A stretch of DNA of 6,883 nucleotides from Minisyncoccota bacterium (GTDB taxonomy: Bacteria > Patescibacteriota > Minisyncoccia > Minisyncoccales > GCA-002788555): the NCBI GenBank assembly GCA_028697615.1, contig JAQVET010000038.1, positions 1 through 6,883 of the forward strand. Direction: 5' to 3'. The notes below the pieces were generated by a model. The model was not told the origin of the DNA and did no database searches. It saw only the letters and a list, made by a program, of their open reading frames with translations. The stretch's first letter is position 1. Each line of letters starts with the position of its first letter. Positions 5,975 through 6,883 of the stretch are shown in pieces. Position numbers and translations under genes: made by a program.

Positions 5975-6883
5975 TTATTTTGAAAATTTTAGTTGATATA
6001 ACTTCCAATATTCAACCAAAACAGCACAAATAGGAATTGCAGCAACCATACCAAGTATTCCGCCAAATTTTCCCCCAACAAAAGCAGCAATTAATGTAAT
6101 CAGTGGATTTAATTGTACTCTATTTCTCATTATAAAAGGTAAAAATAAATAATTATCAAGTTGCTGAATAATTAAAAATATTAATACAATCCATATTAAT
6201 AAATGTAAATTTTGGAAAGATGTTAAAATTAAAGCGACTATCAATGCAAAAGTTGGCCCAAATAAAGGAATGATTTCGCAAAAACCAGATATAATAGCTA
6301 TTATAGCGCTATATTGTATACCCAAAATTGAAAAACTAATCCAAACAAAAAGCCCAACAATTATCGCTGAAATTATATAACCTTGAAACCATTTACTAAT
6401 AACTTCTTGCGCCTTGTTCCAAAATAAAATTATATTATCTTGCCGATTTTTATGTTTTGGAAAAATAAACTTAGCAAATCTTTTATCAATATCTTTCTCA
6501 AAAGAAAGATAAATACTTAAAATTACCAAAAAGAAAAAACCAAAAAGAGCACTAGAAATTTTACTAAATAAATTAAAAAATTTTGTGGGAATTTGTGAAA
6601 CCTTACTAATCAGTCCCGAAATAGCACTTTCGAGTCCATTGATTAGTTGAGGTGGAAGATTTAAATTTTTATATTTTTGGATTATATTTTGAAAATTATC
6701 CAACCATATAGGCAAATTAGTTGATACTTCTTGAATTTGATTTACAAACGGAGGAATAAAAAACCAAAAAATAAAAACAAAAAATAATAATATTAATAAA
6801 TATACTAAAATAGTTGCCAAAATCCTAGGAATCTTTTTTCGTTCTAAAAAATTTATTAAAGGAGAGACAGCAGAACTTATAAT
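5975..6883 (-). CDS. AI-2E (PerM/YdiK/YtvI) family membrane protein, partial (N-terminus missing)
   Basis: This is an integral membrane protein of the AI-2E family, whose members have been proposed to export autoinducer-2 or other solutes or to act as Na+/H+ antiporters; the actual substrate is unknown. The frame is open for 302 codons from the right edge to TAA at 5975. A TTG at 6820 could be read as a start, but the 21 codons before it encode SSAVSPLINFLERKKIPR, the conserved segment after the first hairpin of the family, so the true start lies outside the window and perhaps 40-60 residues are missing. Membrane segments (numbered from the edge) lie near 21-44, 111-128, 168-187, 190-225, 228-250 and 260-298. 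Family marks include GYIISAIIVGLFV, SILGIQYSAI, EIIPLFGP (203-210), DNYLFLPFIM and LNPLITLIAAFVGGKFGGILG. The soluble loop at about 45-110 is typical. Confidence 0.93.
   Translation of the reverse strand: MISSAVSPLINFLERKKIPRILATILVYLLILLFFVFIFWFFIPPFVNQIQEVSTNLPIWLDNFQNIIQKYKNLNLPPQLINGLESAISGLISKVSQIPTKFFNLFSKISSALFGFFFLVILSIYLSFEKDIDKRFAKFIFPKHKNRQDNIILFWNKAQEVISKWFQGYIISAIIVGLFVWISFSILGIQYSAIIAIISGFCEIIPLFGPTFALIVALILTSFQNLHLLIWIVLIFLIIQQLDNYLFLPFIMRNRVQLNPLITLIAAFVGGKFGGILGMVAAIPICAVLVEYWKLYQLKFSK

Noticed and set aside
6818..6820. TTG at 6820 as the start of the AI-2E family gene
   Set aside because: The codons upstream to the window edge are open and encode the conserved SPLINFLERK segment of the family, so the gene begins beyond the right edge.

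Overview
The window is AT-rich DNA that looks bacterial. Five protein genes all lie on the minus strand, separated by gaps of only 10, 11, 49 and 61 bases, so transcription runs from right to left. The best guess for the host is a Candidate Phyla Radiation (Patescibacteria) lineage. This rests mainly on the pilin-like N-terminus of the left-most gene (FTLIELLIV, then an Ala/Arg-rich ARAQARD stretch and a YYFYYKEYP stretch), a style very common in that group, together with low GC, tight packing and the absence of clear Shine-Dalgarno sites. That is inference, not proof. ileS ends in TGA and the reading frames agree with the standard bacterial code, which argues against lineages that read TGA as glycine.

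Layout in the direction of transcription: (1) 6883-5975, an AI-2E/PerM-family membrane protein whose N-terminus lies beyond the right edge; (2) 5913-5338, a histidine-phosphatase (phosphoglycerate mutase-like) superfamily enzyme; (3) 5288-2385, isoleucyl-tRNA synthetase; (4) 2373-1606, the recombination mediator RecO; (5) 1595-1, a long protein that starts as a type IV prepilin and continues as a cysteine-containing NosD-like right-handed beta-helix, cut off by the left edge. Genes 3 to 5 are almost certainly co-transcribed. The gap between genes 1 and 2 holds a small AT-rich hairpin that could be a weak terminator.

The genes do not form one pathway. ileS and recO are housekeeping genes for translation and DNA repair, and the phosphatase and the AI-2E protein have no firm substrate. 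The two points of most interest are the isoleucyl-tRNA synthetase, whose HIGH signature is swapped to GVHH, a feature linked to very strong natural mupirocin resistance in type 2 IleRS enzymes, and the fusion of a prepilin signal to a repeated beta-helix module, which suggests a surface-displayed or pilus-associated binding protein. No CRISPR array, tRNA, rRNA, insertion sequence or phage gene was seen, and I found no convincing new multi-gene system.
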